Assembly: GCA_020080175.1 (NCBI GenBank)
Contig: JAGHQL010000127.1
Location: 1 to 64,000 of the forward strand
DNA length: 64,000 nt
Reading direction: 5' to 3'
Origin: Glutinoglossum americanum
Lineage: Eukaryota > Ascomycota > Geoglossomycetes > Geoglossales > Geoglossaceae
The notes below the pieces were generated by a model. It was not told the origin of the DNA. It ran no database searches and worked only from the letters and a program-made list of their open reading frames with translations. Shown here one piece after another: positions 1 through 10,899 of the stretch. Both the position numbers and the translations under genes were made by a program. The number at the start of each line of letters is the position of its first letter. Positions within the stretch are counted from its first letter, which is position 1.

Positions 1-36
1 AAGGTAGGAACATTAGGGTAGAAAACTTTTACATAC

Positions 37-1229
37 TAAACGTAATACTCCTGAGACCGAGACCTCCTTCTTGGCTGAGGCGGACAGGGCACCAATAACA
101 ACATTAGGAGCACACGAACACCATGGAAGGTGCTTGTTGGCCGTCCGACACACGCCGCCGCGAAGCCCATTGCGGCCGCGGGGTCTTCGGTCGTGTAAAT
201 ACCCCCACCGTAAACGGCACCGTGGACTTGGAGAGATCCTCTGCGGATACGCAGGCCGTTTCGCAAGATGATGTATAGACGGCCAAGCGATGTGCCATGA
301 AAGACCACACGGGACTGTTGTCCCTGTAGTTGCACCGCGAACCGCCTCTCGAGTTCTGGAGCTGTGTTTGCTAGCACGAATTGATGGACTCCAGGCATGC
401 TCGGGATTTTGAGCGACCCAGTTGCGCAGGCCAGAAAGCCACGGTAACTTGTGCAAATCCATGAGAGAAGGGCCTCGGTTTGAGACCCAAGTCGCTTCAC
501 TGACGCGGTCAGGTCATGGACACTTTGGAAGGTAGAGACAGCCGGAGTATTGTCTAGGGTCTGTATGAGCCTAGCTTTATTGGTGATGGGGCACCCAGGC
601 AGCAGTGTGCATATATCAAGAGAGGTGCTAGCCGCCGCATGCACCATTGCAAGCAATAGATCTACGACAGCGGGATCATTGTGTAGATCAATTAGACGGA
701 CTTCGAGATTCGACCGCCTCAACGTAACACTACATATCTTCGTGCAAGTAGTCGGCCGCCACAGACGGGCCCCAACGTCCTTCCCGCACACCATACATGA
801 ATGGGCTAGCTTGTCAATTTCAGATGCTAGCATTCTGTGGACCGCCTCCAGCGAAATAGGGGCGTTAACCAAATGTCGAAATAGCGCTCGCGATAGTTGG
901 TACGTAGCGCGTTTTGGGCCACCACTACAAAAGTGATTGTCCGGTTCTGAGTTACTATTAGAAGCTCGCCAATAGCGGTGCCCGCCGGTACCTGCGCTCA
1001 AACCCGCAGCGGCATGACTGGCAACCGTGGGACTATGAGGTTCTGGGTGAAGATGCATACAAAATTCAGGCGGGTTGGTAGATCTGATGCGCACGAGCAA
1101 GCCGCGAGCGCCGCCTACCACCAGAGCAGCTCGTTGGAATTCTTTTAGGTGAGTAAGCGGGAAAAACAGTTCGAATTCCTCGTCACCGATCTTCTCGGCC
1201 ACGTCAACAAGCGATACCGGGATACAGTA
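37..1229 (-). CDS. PARP6/8-like mono-ADP-ribosyltransferase, 3' partial
   Basis: Open reading from an apparent 3' splice site (AG at 1230-1231) to a donor GTATGT at 36-31; the apparent TAG at 36-38 overlaps this donor, so the gene probably continues off the left edge. No ATG is seen at the 5' end; the frame is open to about 1233, so a first exon may lie upstream. Family evidence, numbered from a GTG at 1202: a Cys cluster (CMVC, then TTCTKIC) near residues 135-155 and VDLLLAM, LLSWI and HQFVL blocks in the order seen in PARP6/PARP8; then FHGTS (H about 302) with ILRNGL, and YGGGIY (Y about 336), the first two positions of the H-Y-x triad. The last block (QEYYV) sits just before the donor. Such enzymes move ADP-ribose from NAD+ to proteins. 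Fungal relatives are often fused to an E2 ubiquitin-conjugating domain, which would be off-window. The family call is good; the exon ends are less sure. Confidence 0.72.
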
Positions 1230-1582
1230 CTGTCACGGCACATAGGGTTACAAGAGACAGGGCTTGTAAGCTTAGATCAGCATAAGGTCTGTGCTTAAGC
1301 CAAGCCCTCGAGCTCCTTTTCTGACCGACAGAGTTGATCCTTCAACCTCTATCGGTCAACACACCTCTTGTATATAGTTCATCTAATAGAAGCCACCTGG
1401 TAGCTCATATCCATCCTCCTACTCAGCCTATCAGCCTTTGGCATCCCACCGGACCTCCTACTGAGCTGTGACACCCACTCGAGCTAGGGAACCCATTTGT
1501 GAGTCTACAGACGACCTCCCGACTATCCCCTCGAGCCTCAAGCGCCCGCGGCACCCCCCTAGGATCTGACAAGTACTAGGAA
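1230..1582. other. Intergenic, nothing recognised
   Basis: I see no convincing coding region here. It holds the unresolved 5' side of the PARP-like gene and the host flank of the Tc1-like element that starts at 1583. It may contain the sequence that once followed the 3' end of the gene broken at 2941, but I could not join them with confidence. Confidence 0.4.
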
Positions 1583-2941
1583 ACAAGTCTGAGCCATTTC
1601 GCGAACGGCGACCCCACCATGCTATGACCGCGATGACAATTTTACTCACAACTACATCAACTTTTTAAGGAATTGCATGCAAACTGAATAATCTAGATCA
1701 CTAGCCTCTAGGCTATAAGATGTATGACTCAAAATTTAAAAAAAAGTTACATGGTTTTCAGTATTTTATGTGTTACCCTTTGCCTTAATGCAAGCCTCAA
1801 TTCTGTTTAACATACTCTTATACAAGTAATCAAAAGACTTCTTTTCTATAGTGTCCCATGCTACCTGTAATGTACTTTCCAGTTGCTGCCTTACATGCTT
1901 TGAGTCACTCCTGTCTATAACAATAGCAGGAAACATCTCAAAAATCTTTTTCTTGAGTATCCACCAAATGTGTTTAATTGGGTTCAGGTTAGGAGAATAA
2001 GGTAGCCAATCTGCAATAGTCTCAATACTGTGACTAGCAAACCACTCTTTAATCTTCTTTGTAATATGAATAGATATATTATCTTGTATAAAACAATATC
2101 CTGAATCCAACTTCTGATACCACAAGTCCATCTCAGCATCCAAAACCTCTAAATAGAAGTTAGCAGAATAGTCATGCTTTAAGGACTCAAAATCATGGTC
2201 TATGATATAGAAAGAGGTTCTCCTTTCATCCCAAAAGCAGTCCTAGACTATAACTTTCATATTCTTCTTGCAATCATATATTTGAATCATATCCTTATCT
2301 CACTTCTAGTTTGCTGTACGAAAAACCTATTCATTTCCTTTTCTTTTTCCTTACTTTATAGAACACTCATCGCTTCATATGAATAATCCCCACTCTTCTT
2401 CATTTATATATTTATGTTTTAGGTACCAAGCAAGTCTAGTAGCTGCAATTTTTTCCATAAGAAATGGCCATCTTCTAGCTCTCCAATTGACAATTCCATG
2501 TTCTCCCAAAATTTTTTTGATTGTCTGATGACTAAAAGACAAGTTACATACTTTTTTGACTTAAACATAAGTATCTTTTAGATTGAGTCATGCATGTCAT
2601 ACTACTAGTCGTTCCTCTGTATCTGTATATGCTTTGGGCCGGCCAGTCCATTGTTAGGACACACTCTAGTCGCACAAGTGGTCAAGAGAGAGAGTGCTTT
2701 GTAGAGTGCCGTGAGTGATTTTGAGAAGGTCTTGAATTTCAGTAGATTTTGCACCCTTTAAAGACAGACCAACAGCTTTTCCTCTTAAGTATGGAGTTAA
2801 TTTACAATTAAACTGGCGATTCCCAGAGACGGAGCCCAGAATAGAGCATTGAGGTGGCATTCTATTGTTCTCTAAAGTGGTACGGGTAGGAGATGGGAGA
2901 CGCGCTTTTTCGCGTTTTTCGCTAAAGTGGCTCAGACTTGT
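1583..2941 (-). mobile_element. Tc1/mariner-like DNA transposon, degenerate (copy 1)
   Basis: The ends carry inverted repeats: ACAAGTCTGAGCCA at 1583 and its complement ending at 2941, with three further symmetric bases outside. Inside, on the minus strand, is a broken DD34D/E transposase. The same terminal motif bounds a second element at 34603-35893, which confirms the ends. No clean TA target duplication remains. The right end lies inside a host reading frame, so the last codons and the stop of that frame (2922-2943) are transposon sequence. Length is about 1.36 kb, usual for the family. Confidence 0.85.
1766..2860 (-). pseudogene. Tc1-like transposase remnant
   Basis: The N-terminal part (2860-2666) reads as a helix-turn-helix region (LTPYLRGKAVGLSLKGAKS, then EIQDLLKIT). 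The catalytic part is recovered from about 2290 down to 1766: a VIV*DCFWD block with the first Asp, the second Asp in FIQDNISIH, and SPNLNPIKHIWW, where family members usually have DLNPIEH. The normally acidic third catalytic position reads Lys here. The stop before DCFWD is TAG where Trp (TGG) is expected. Both changes are G-to-A, as RIP would give. The protein cannot be active as read. Confidence 0.82.
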
Positions 2942-5900
2942 TTCTCATGACTGTACCTGAAACAGCATCCTCGATCGTCGAGGGATCTTCGATGCTGAGA
3001 CTTGCCAGCAACCTGGACGTTCTCTGCACATCGTGGGCCTTAAGGGTGAGCCGTATAGATTCCAGACGCACTGCTTCTTCCAGTATAGTGCAGTATTCAT
3101 TATCGAGGAAGTCTGAGGCTGCCTGTGAACTTGCCCTGAGCGGGTTATTGTCGACGTGGACTTTGATATCTAGGGTGGTCGCCATTTCTTTAAGAGCGAG
3201 TATGTCTCTCCGGGTCATTTCAGCAGATTGAAGCCACCCGGCCAACAGCACTTCTGTGATCTGCTTCGGCGGCTTTTGATGAACCTCTAGCATCCGCAAG
3301 CAAGCTCGTGTTCCGTGAGCCGTTGTGCGAGTCAGTAGCGCCAGCGCTCTACAAATCTGTTTGGAGTTGCTGCCATCAGGAGCGAGCAACGCCACCATAA
3401 ACTCTGTTGCTGGTTGGTAGGGGCCTTTGTCAGGCTTACCCGGCGGGTCGAGGAATGGGATAATCGTCTCAGACTCTTCCCAACCCATCAGAATCCACCG
3501 CGGAGCACCCACAGACTTTTCGAAGCTCGTGAGAATGGCGAGATAATTAGTGGAAAGGCGCTCGGTCCACCGAAAAAATGGACCCCCAAGGATAGGAAGG
3601 GAACTATGAATCCCATCACCGAATATCTTTCTGAGACCATCAAGCCACTTGAGCCAGGGCTCAACTCCAAAATTTGTCAATGTGTAGTCAACCAAGGTGG
3701 AGCTATGCTGCTCAATCATATACTGCAGCAAATCTCGCCAACACCCAATCCGAGCAGTGTTGGCTAGGCGCTGGGACGCCAGAAGGCGTGCAAAATTAAC
3801 ACAGGCCATATCTGTATCCTTGCTGACTATCAGGCTAACTTCATGAACAAATTTGTCGCTCATGTCGTACAGCTCAACCAAGCATCGACGAAGGATTGGA
3901 AAGGGGATAGTGAATCGTGTAGCTATTGCCAGAGCAGCTGTCCGGCGTTTGGAGTCAGGAGGTCGCCGCCAGAGATTAATCAATCCATCGATTATATTTC
4001 CGGTTTCCTCACTGACAGAATCGCATCCGGCAAGACAAGATATGCAATACGCATCAATCATCTCGATGAGTTCAGAAGAGGCTTTCAGCGAGGTTCCCTG
4101 GGCACCGGACCATAGACTAAACAAAGCGCTCACATCCTCCGCCTGGGGCCAACGGCTTAGTAGGGATCGAATTCCCTCACTGAGCATGGGCTGCACCCAA
4201 GAAGCATCTAGCAGGCTCTGGCCAAAAACGTGGAGCTTTGTCCCGGACCCATCTCCTGACCATCCACCTTGAAGCTGCTCGCAAAACTTATCCTGCATTT
4301 TCAGCATAGTTTCCTGGATAGTATTGACGACGCGAGAAGAAAGTGTGTTTTGTAGCGATTGGCAACTTGGGAGGCCTAAAATTGATAGTAATCGCATCAC
4401 GGCTGCCATCCGGACGGTGCTGGCCTGGGAGGTGAGCATATCCAGTACCGCTGAGGTCACTGGGGTTTCCGGTTTCAATAAGGAGTTCGAGGGTTTGCAG
4501 TGCCTTGTCATCGGCAGTGTTACGCACGCACATATGCGTGAACAAAGATACCGCACTGGTGGACACTAGTTGAGCCCTATCGAGGATTTCCAGTAGGCGA
4601 TCTAGAATGCCATGAGCGTTGCTTTTAGAGTCATTCTCTAGCCTGATGAGAAACTGCCCATAGCGGATTGAGAAACCAGACCGGAAGTTACGTTGAGGCA
4701 TCAGTCCTTCACGCAGCGTCGCCCTCCCGCCACTTATAAAATCCGGTCCTTCCAACTCTAGAATATTGCCTAGTTCCTCCCTCTGTTTGACCGTGAGTTG
4801 TTCCCATAGACTTAAGCGATTTTGGTCCGGCTTCCATGTAGCCCATATGCGCTAACCAAGAAAAGAAGCATCGAGCGGTCCTTCTATAATCCTAGAGGTT
4901 CTTGAAAGCTTTGTAAGCCACTCAGATGCAGCATGAGCACGTTGCCACCGTTTGTCAAGCCTCATAGCCTCCAGCTGTGCCGCGAGATTGGTGCATGCGT
5001 TGTGCGGTATGGCATCGATGGAGGGATGGAGTAACAGGTTAGTGCGACTATTTGCTGCTAAAAGAGTGAAGTACATTATAAGGTCCCGCCCGACAGTCAG
5101 GACATCTAGGGATGACAGGCGGATTAGGGTTTGCGTGCATTGCGCCTCAAGAGGTTTGACAGCATCTGTGTTCAAAAGGCTAATCGCCACGGTGACTTGG
5201 AGAAACGTCAACAAGCCAGTGTGGCAGCCCAAATCGACCTGGAGTTCTCCACATAGGAGATCCCTCACAGCCTTCGCTGACAGCGTGTGTGTATAGGCTA
5301 CGATCGCAACATCTTTTGCTGGATGCACTTTTACCAGACCTGCAAGGCGAGTGTCGGTTTCATCTGAAGTTAGGTTGGTACTCTTCTTGCGTAGGTAGTC
5401 ATCGGTGAGATCCCGTAATAGATATAATGGGAAATATTGCATAGAATCCTGTCCTACATTGAGGGCCTTGTGTTGGACCATAGCCGGTTCGATCTTTCGG
5501 TGCCACTCGGTGCTATGCGTTTTACTCCAGCCGAGAGCGGGAAGCCTTGTGGCAGAGGCCTGCTTCCGTTTTGAAAACATCGGTTGGAGGTATAGTATGC
5601 AGGTGTCGACGATGTTCACGACGCCGCCACAGAAAGACTCCAAACAAGTACCATGACGGTCGCTAATACCTAGTTATTCGAAAAGCATACTAAGGCTGGA
5701 GGAGACGCGATGCTGTCATTCCCGACATTGATCGTGTAGATCCGTGATGGATTCACGGTACTCTGAAATTGGGGAAGAAGCGTAGACTTTGTGCAAAGAC
5801 CGTCTGTCCTCCTACCTCAGGCTAGGATAGAGGTATGGTAGAGAGCGTACCCGGTACGTAGTTGTGAGTGAGCGCACATAGAGTACAGGTAACAGCGAGG

Positions 5901-6275
5901 TGTGAAACCCCGGCCAGCGAAACGATGTGCGCGTTAGTTGGGTGGTGGGAGAATGCCGCTTTGCCTATTAAAATTTCTCGGAGCGCCCCCAGGCTCCAAG
6001 TGGACTCACCGATCCTCTGCATGTATGGTAACTGTCTCACCTTCGCCAGGTTGTGACTGGCTGCCGCAACAACAAGGCAAGGACACTAGGCGCTCAAATT
6101 GTTCGGGTATGAGGTTCGAGGGACTGATGGGGACTTCGAATTCGTTCCTTCTATATAGTACTCGACAGGTTAGCTCGATTAAATTTTGGAGCTCACTGCG
6201 GAAGCTCATAGCTGTACGAGGCACTGCGTACAAGATGCATTGTAAGACGTCCATCAGCCTTGGCGGTTGATGCAT
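2922..6275 (-). pseudogene. Decayed large helical-repeat protein, 3' end cut by Tc1 element
   Basis: One gene seems to run from about 6275 to the transposon edge at 2944. Reading blocks: 6275-6006 (LMDVLQCIL, LQNLIELTCRVLYRR), 6040-5822, 5643-4852, 4851-4475 and 4475-2922. The 5643-4852 block and the next are in the same frame, separated only by one TAG after DASFLG; CAG-to-TAG would explain it. Near 4475 the frame shifts from LETLLIETGN-like reading to VTSAVLDML. The final residues RNKSEPL and the stop are transposon end sequence. The protein is Leu-rich and helical with HEAT/ARM-like spacing, but I cannot name the family. A short intron could explain the TAG, but I found no good donor. More likely a pseudogene than a working gene. 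Confidence 0.6.
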
Positions 6276-6969
6276 TTGTACAAGGTGTTCTCCACAAGTT
6301 GTGGGGTTCCGCCGCTTTTGCCCCCGACTTATTGCGTGTTGAGGTGGAGCTTAGGGGAGCGACCGAGGAATCGGGTAAACCTTCCCCACAGAATTATCCA
6401 CAGAACTACCCTGAGACTTGGGTAGCATTATTTAACAGCTACCGACTTGTTTGTCAAGGCGCGCCCAACCGGCGGTTCTAGAAGCAATTATGCTATACGT
6501 ATATTGTACTAATAAACTACCTCGCGGTCGTCGAGTGACGGAACACTTGGTAGCGTTTGATGGGAGCGGAACTCGCTTCAACCGCTCGGGAAGGGTTCAT
6601 ACCTTAATGACGCGGTAAGAGGATCCATGGGTATAAGGGACTCCTAGTATATCACCTAGGCTGTCTTAATCCCCTGTTGGCTTGATGCAAAAGCGGCAAA
6701 GTTTTCAACAGGTTACCCCACGCCACCTCGTCTCGAGGCCTGAAGGCCGGCTTGCTTGTATGACAGCCATTGCTGTAGAGAGTGAAAGCGTGGTTCGCAT
6801 ATATGAATAGGAAAAGACCTAGAAATTCCTAGACGTGTCCACATTTCAAACGCATATATAAAATAGGCAATTGTGGTGGGCGGGGCGGATGATGATGATT
6901 GGAACTTCAGAGACATGCTGAGGCTTGTGCCATCAGCTTTACATATCTGTGTTTCCGCAATTTGTATCG
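6276..6969. other. Intergenic, nothing recognised
   Basis: This is the stretch between the decayed helical-repeat gene and the stop of the TPR gene. It has only short chance reading frames. It should hold the 3' UTR and polyadenylation signals of the TPR gene, but I cannot point to a specific site. Confidence 0.4.
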
Positions 6970-9845
6970 CTATTCTGTTCTACTGTCTCGAAGGCTCGCT
7001 AGTTGCTTTAAACACTCTACTGTCCGCAGCGTGTCCGGGTGGCTCGATCCCAGCGTCCGCTCATTTCCCTCCAGGGCCCGGCCGAACAGCCGCTCTGCAT
7101 CGTCGTATCTGCCTAGTTGGCGGTGGATGATCGCCAGGTTGTGCACCGTCCTCAGCGTTTCTAGGTGGTCCGGGCCTAGTCTTCTCTCGTCCCCCTCTAG
7201 GGCCCGGCCGTACAGCCGCTCCGCATCGTCGTATCTGCCTAGTTTATGGTAGGTGAGCGCTAGGCTATGCATGGCCCGCAGTGTTTCCGGGTGGTCCGGC
7301 CCCAGCACCCTCTCACTCCCCTTCAGAGCCCGGCCGTACAGCCGTTCCGCATCGTCGTATCTGCCTAGTTTACGGTAGGTGAGCGCTAGGCTATACATAG
7401 CCCGCAGTGTTTCCGGGTGGTCCGGCCCCAGCACCCTCTCGCTCCCCTCCAGGGCCCGGCCGAACAGCCGCTCCGCATCACCGTACCTGCCTAGTTGGCG
7501 GTGGATGATCGCCAGGTCATGCCCCGCCCGCAGCGTGTTTGGGTGGTCCGGCCCCAGCACCCTCTCGTCACCCTCTAGGGCCCGGCCGAACAGCCGCTCC
7601 GCGTCGTTGTACCTGCCTAGTAGGTGGTAGACGACCGCCAGGCTATGCACCGTCCCCATCGTTTCCGGGTGGTCCGACCCCAGCATCCTCTCATTTCCCT
7701 CCAGGACCCGGCCGAACAGCCGCTCCGCATCGTCGTACCTGCCTAGCTGGCGGTGGATGATCGCCAGGCTATGCGCCACCTGCAGCGTGTTTGGGTGGTC
7801 CGGCCCCAGCACTCTCTCACTCCCCTCCAGGGCCCGGCTGGACAGCCGCTCCGCGTCGCCGCGCCTGCCTAGTTGACGGCAGGCGATCGCCAGATTATGC
7901 ACCATCCTCAGTGTGTTTGGGTGGTCCGGCCCCAGCACCCTCTCGCTCCCCTCCAGGGCCCGGCCGTACAGCCGCTCTGCGTCATCGTATCTGCCTAGCT
8001 TATGGTAGGCGAGCGCTAGGCTATGCACCGTGCTCAGCGTGCCCGGGTGGCCCGGCCCCAGCACCCTCTCACTCCCCTCTAGGGCCCGGCTGGACAGCCG
8101 CTCTGCGTCGCCGTACCTGCCTAGTTCGATATAGGAAACCGCCAGGTTATTCACCGCCCCCAGAGTGGCCGGGTGGTCTGGCCCCAGCACCCTTTCTCTC
8201 ACCTCTAGGGCCCAGCTGCACAACCGCTCCGCTTCGCTGTACCGACCACGACTCTTGAAATATGATGCGACGCCAATAACTGCATTGCGCAGTTCGACGA
8301 CGTCCACCTCACTTGCTTTTGCAAGATCTATAATGGCCTGAAAATGTGTTACTATCACTTCACATTGGCCCCAACTGCTGTAAGAACTCGGATCGTCTAT
8401 TTTCTCAAATAGTCGGCAAATAACGGTCGCCGCTCGCTGGAGCCACACCCTCCGCTGAACATCTGTCATGAGAGTCATTCGTATCAAATACTGCACTGAA
8501 TCATGTATCCATATCGTCAGTGTGGGCTGATCGCCCTGCCGATTGACCAAAGATAAGGTGTGCAACTGTTCAATTGCATTCTGAAAACGGATCGGCGATT
8601 GGATCATGTCGGCTAGCCGATGCATATCTGTAGATATGGTGGATCCTTCTTTTGGTGCAAGTAAGTCGGCCTTTTCAACATCAGTTTTCCTTCGGCGTAA
8701 GCGCCTCCAATTCTCTCTTAATTTGTTCTTCACACGCAGCTGCTTTGAATCTGTAGGCGATGCGGGCGCCACAGTAGATTCCAGCGTCGGTTGAGCTAGC
8801 AAACCTTGGGATCCTTGAACGATCATTCTGGCACTAATACTCTCGGGGTCGAGGAAGCAGAGAAACCGCAAAAGATCAGTGGTCTCCGGAGATGAATGTT
8901 CTAGCTCTAAGAAAGCATATGCGAATGTCGCAGTTATCGAACGCTCCTCATGGCTGGATAACTTGTTCTCCCAACCTAGGGCCTTCGAGATCACTGTTAG
9001 CTGTTACGATATGGCCACTCCGAAAGTATTCCACATACCTCTTGCTTCTGCTTGCCCCCATAGAGATCTAACAGCTCATCCATGTCTTTACGTGATTGTT
9101 TCATAAGTGATGCTGCTTGGTCAATGGCAAGAGGGAACCGCCCAACGCATTTCACCAATTTTTCAGCTTTCGCGTGTGTCTCATCCGATGTCTGCGCATC
9201 AATTTCGCCAGACCGAAGAAACATCTTGATAGCATCCTGTGGGTTGGGAGTTGGTAATTCAAAACAACTGTGCATCTCACCGGCCGCGCTGCCTATAGCC
9301 TTGGCGACACTTTCCGTTCGAGTCGTGAAGAGGATGTTGCCTCCCGAATTCACCTGAGGTAAGAGACCTCGAACCGCCTCAACTGTCTCACCCTTGACAT
9401 TGTCGAGTACGAGAAGCCACGTTCTCTCTGGCTCGAAGTCGTGGCTCTCAAGCCAGAGCTTAACGGCTATGAATCTTGCATCCTGCTGAGCACTGTACTG
9501 GTAAGGGAGTCTCAGCAAGTCGAATAGTCTAGAAAAGCCTTGATTTAGCTTTTCGGTAGTCGTCGCAGAGATCCAAAAGACATAGGGTAGCAGTTGCCGA
9601 TCATACGCTGACTTCGCGTATTTCAAGGCTAGTTGTGTCTTCCCAAGTCCAGGCATGCCGTATACAACAACGCGTGTAGGCACGTCACCGCGCTCCCTCT
9701 CGAATGCCTCCCGTAGCATATCAAGCTCTTTCTCTCGCCCGGAGAAATGGATAGTGAGGAGATCCATTGGAGCGTCGATAATCCGGGACGGTTGCTTGCT
9801 CTGCAGGGGATCAATATTTGCGTTGGCGGCGAAGAAAATTCTCAC
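6970..9845 (-). CDS. NB-ARC-TPR STAND protein (fungal NLR-like)
   Basis: Exon 9845-9022 or nearby encodes the nucleotide-binding part: SGREKELDML, P-loop VVVYGMPGLGKTQLALKYA, Walker B TWLLVLDNV, a sensor GGNILFTTRTESV and GxP-like RFPLAID. The frame then meets a donor GTATGT (RC of 9022-9017). It resumes in phase 0 as ALGWENKLSSHEE, with an acceptor near 8985-9000 after a GCTAAC branch-like motif; two acceptors are possible. The second exon gives a winged-helix-like region (TTDLLRFLCFLDPESI), a basic linker, and ten 42-residue TPR units (about residues 235-655). The first ATG in frame is at 9767, directly before DLLTIHF. In the STAND family nucleotide-driven oligomerisation follows repeat-mediated recognition; several members act in fungal heterokaryon incompatibility. 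The upstream region (9846-10850) has broken frames, so this may be the surviving 3' part of a longer gene. Confidence 0.85.
7030..8292 (-). repeat. Ten-unit 126-bp tandem repeat encoding TPRs
   Basis: Ten direct repeats of 126 bp encode TPR units with the core LGRYDDAERLYGRALEG and ERVLGPDHPxTL. Units 2-10 are very alike, while the first (FKSRGRYSEAERL, VRERVLGPDHPAT) and last (NERTLGSSHPDT) are more diverged. Differences concentrate at the residues after DHP, after TL, and in the helix-A stretch (LAIIHRQ, LALTYHK, LAVVYHL, LAIACRQ). High internal identity suggests recent unit exchange or expansion. No frame breaks are seen in the array. Confidence 0.9.
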
Positions 9846-10850
9846 TTCTGTCGGCGGGGTCAGCTAGCCCGCCAGCGCAATATGCAGTTTATGGCACCAA
9901 CCTTGGCGAAACTCTTCCGCCTTTTGATTCTGCAGCATCTGGTCTGGTGGCAAACAGTTAGAAGCGTTTCAAGCCCCGAGGCGTCATCAACTATACCAGT
10001 TCTGATCTGGTGGGCCTCGTTCATATGCTCCACACTGGCAATCCTGTCCACTTCTCTTCCATTCTTCTGGATACTTGCGATCAACGCCCTGAAGTCGTTC
10101 CCTAGAGACATCCACGTTGCCCGACCAAGAGTTCCTAATTCATCAGCAAGCCTCTCTTCCTCTGAGTAAGTACAGAGACTTACGCAGCATCGACCGATCA
10201 AAGAGGTGTATTGCTTGGAGTGCGAATCTGGTCAAATCAACATATATAATCACGAGAGGAGCTTGGAGGAGCTGAAGTTTGGAAGAGCCAAATATGGTCG
10301 CGTAGGTTTCTAAGGCCGGAAGACCTTTTCTGATATCCTCGAGCGCATTCATAACGGTATCGAAAGTGTCAATGATATCACGAGTAATCTCTTCCATATT
10401 AGCTATGCTCCGAGCACGACCTTTTGACAACGTTCCGGCTTACTGTGAGAGTAAACTTCAAGGAACCCCATAAGAGGCCGGCGAGGCCGATGCCCATAGC
10501 TTGTGGCAAAGACTGAGCTATCATATCAATCGCAGAGCTGAGCCTCTCCAGGCGAAGCAATAGAGGCTCAATTATATTTCGCATTGTCTCCTTCGTCTTT
10601 GTATGTGAGGTACTGCCCCCTGTATTGTCTCTTGGATGGCGGATAGAATGTCTTCCGGTTTGTCGGTGCTCAATATAGCGTCGTAGTCTTTTGAGGAGAG
10701 ACGTCCGCTGTCTCTGAGGGATTGAAGCTGAACGGTGGCATTGCGATAGATGTCTTTAAGGGTGTACCTTTGCAACTCAACCCAATCAGCATTTGGAACA
10801 GATAGTGGAGGTTCTGCACGTACGCTGGGTTTTGGCCAGACATCTTGTAA
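9846..10850 (-). pseudogene. Broken N-terminal region of the NB-ARC-TPR gene
   Basis: Coherent protein blocks continue upstream of the NB-ARC exon in changing frames: NADWVELQRYTLKDIYRNAT (about 10790-10730), IIEPLLLRLERLSSAIDMIA with LLWGSLKFTLTV (10575-10445), GRARSIANMEEITRDI with DTFDTVMNALEDI (10425-10250), SEEERLADELGTLGRATWM (10165-10110), and PPDQMLQNQKAEEFRQGWCH up to a TAG just before LTPPTEVRIFFAANANI. One frame change lies at the AAAA run near 10430: removing one A joins VSRNVVK to GRARSI without a gap. At least three frame changes and one stop are needed, and none fits a normal intron; the GTAAGT at about 10175 would leave an intron of only about 22 nt. The helical LLWG..KF segment resembles N-terminal regions of fungal STAND proteins (Goodbye/DUF7708-like). 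Assembly error is an alternative. Confidence 0.6.
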
Positions 10851-10899
10851 AGTGTGGGTCTGAGTCTTTTACTCGCTCAATAGCAATCAACCTTTGCCT

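Noticed and set aside
7379-8258. Plus-strand open frames (Arg/Pro/Ser-rich) across the TPR array
   Set aside because: They are antisense shadows of the 126-bp repeat; composition is biased and no domain appears.
7030-8292. CRISPR-like array
   Set aside because: The regular repeats are coding TPR units without distinct spacers, and this is eukaryotic DNA.
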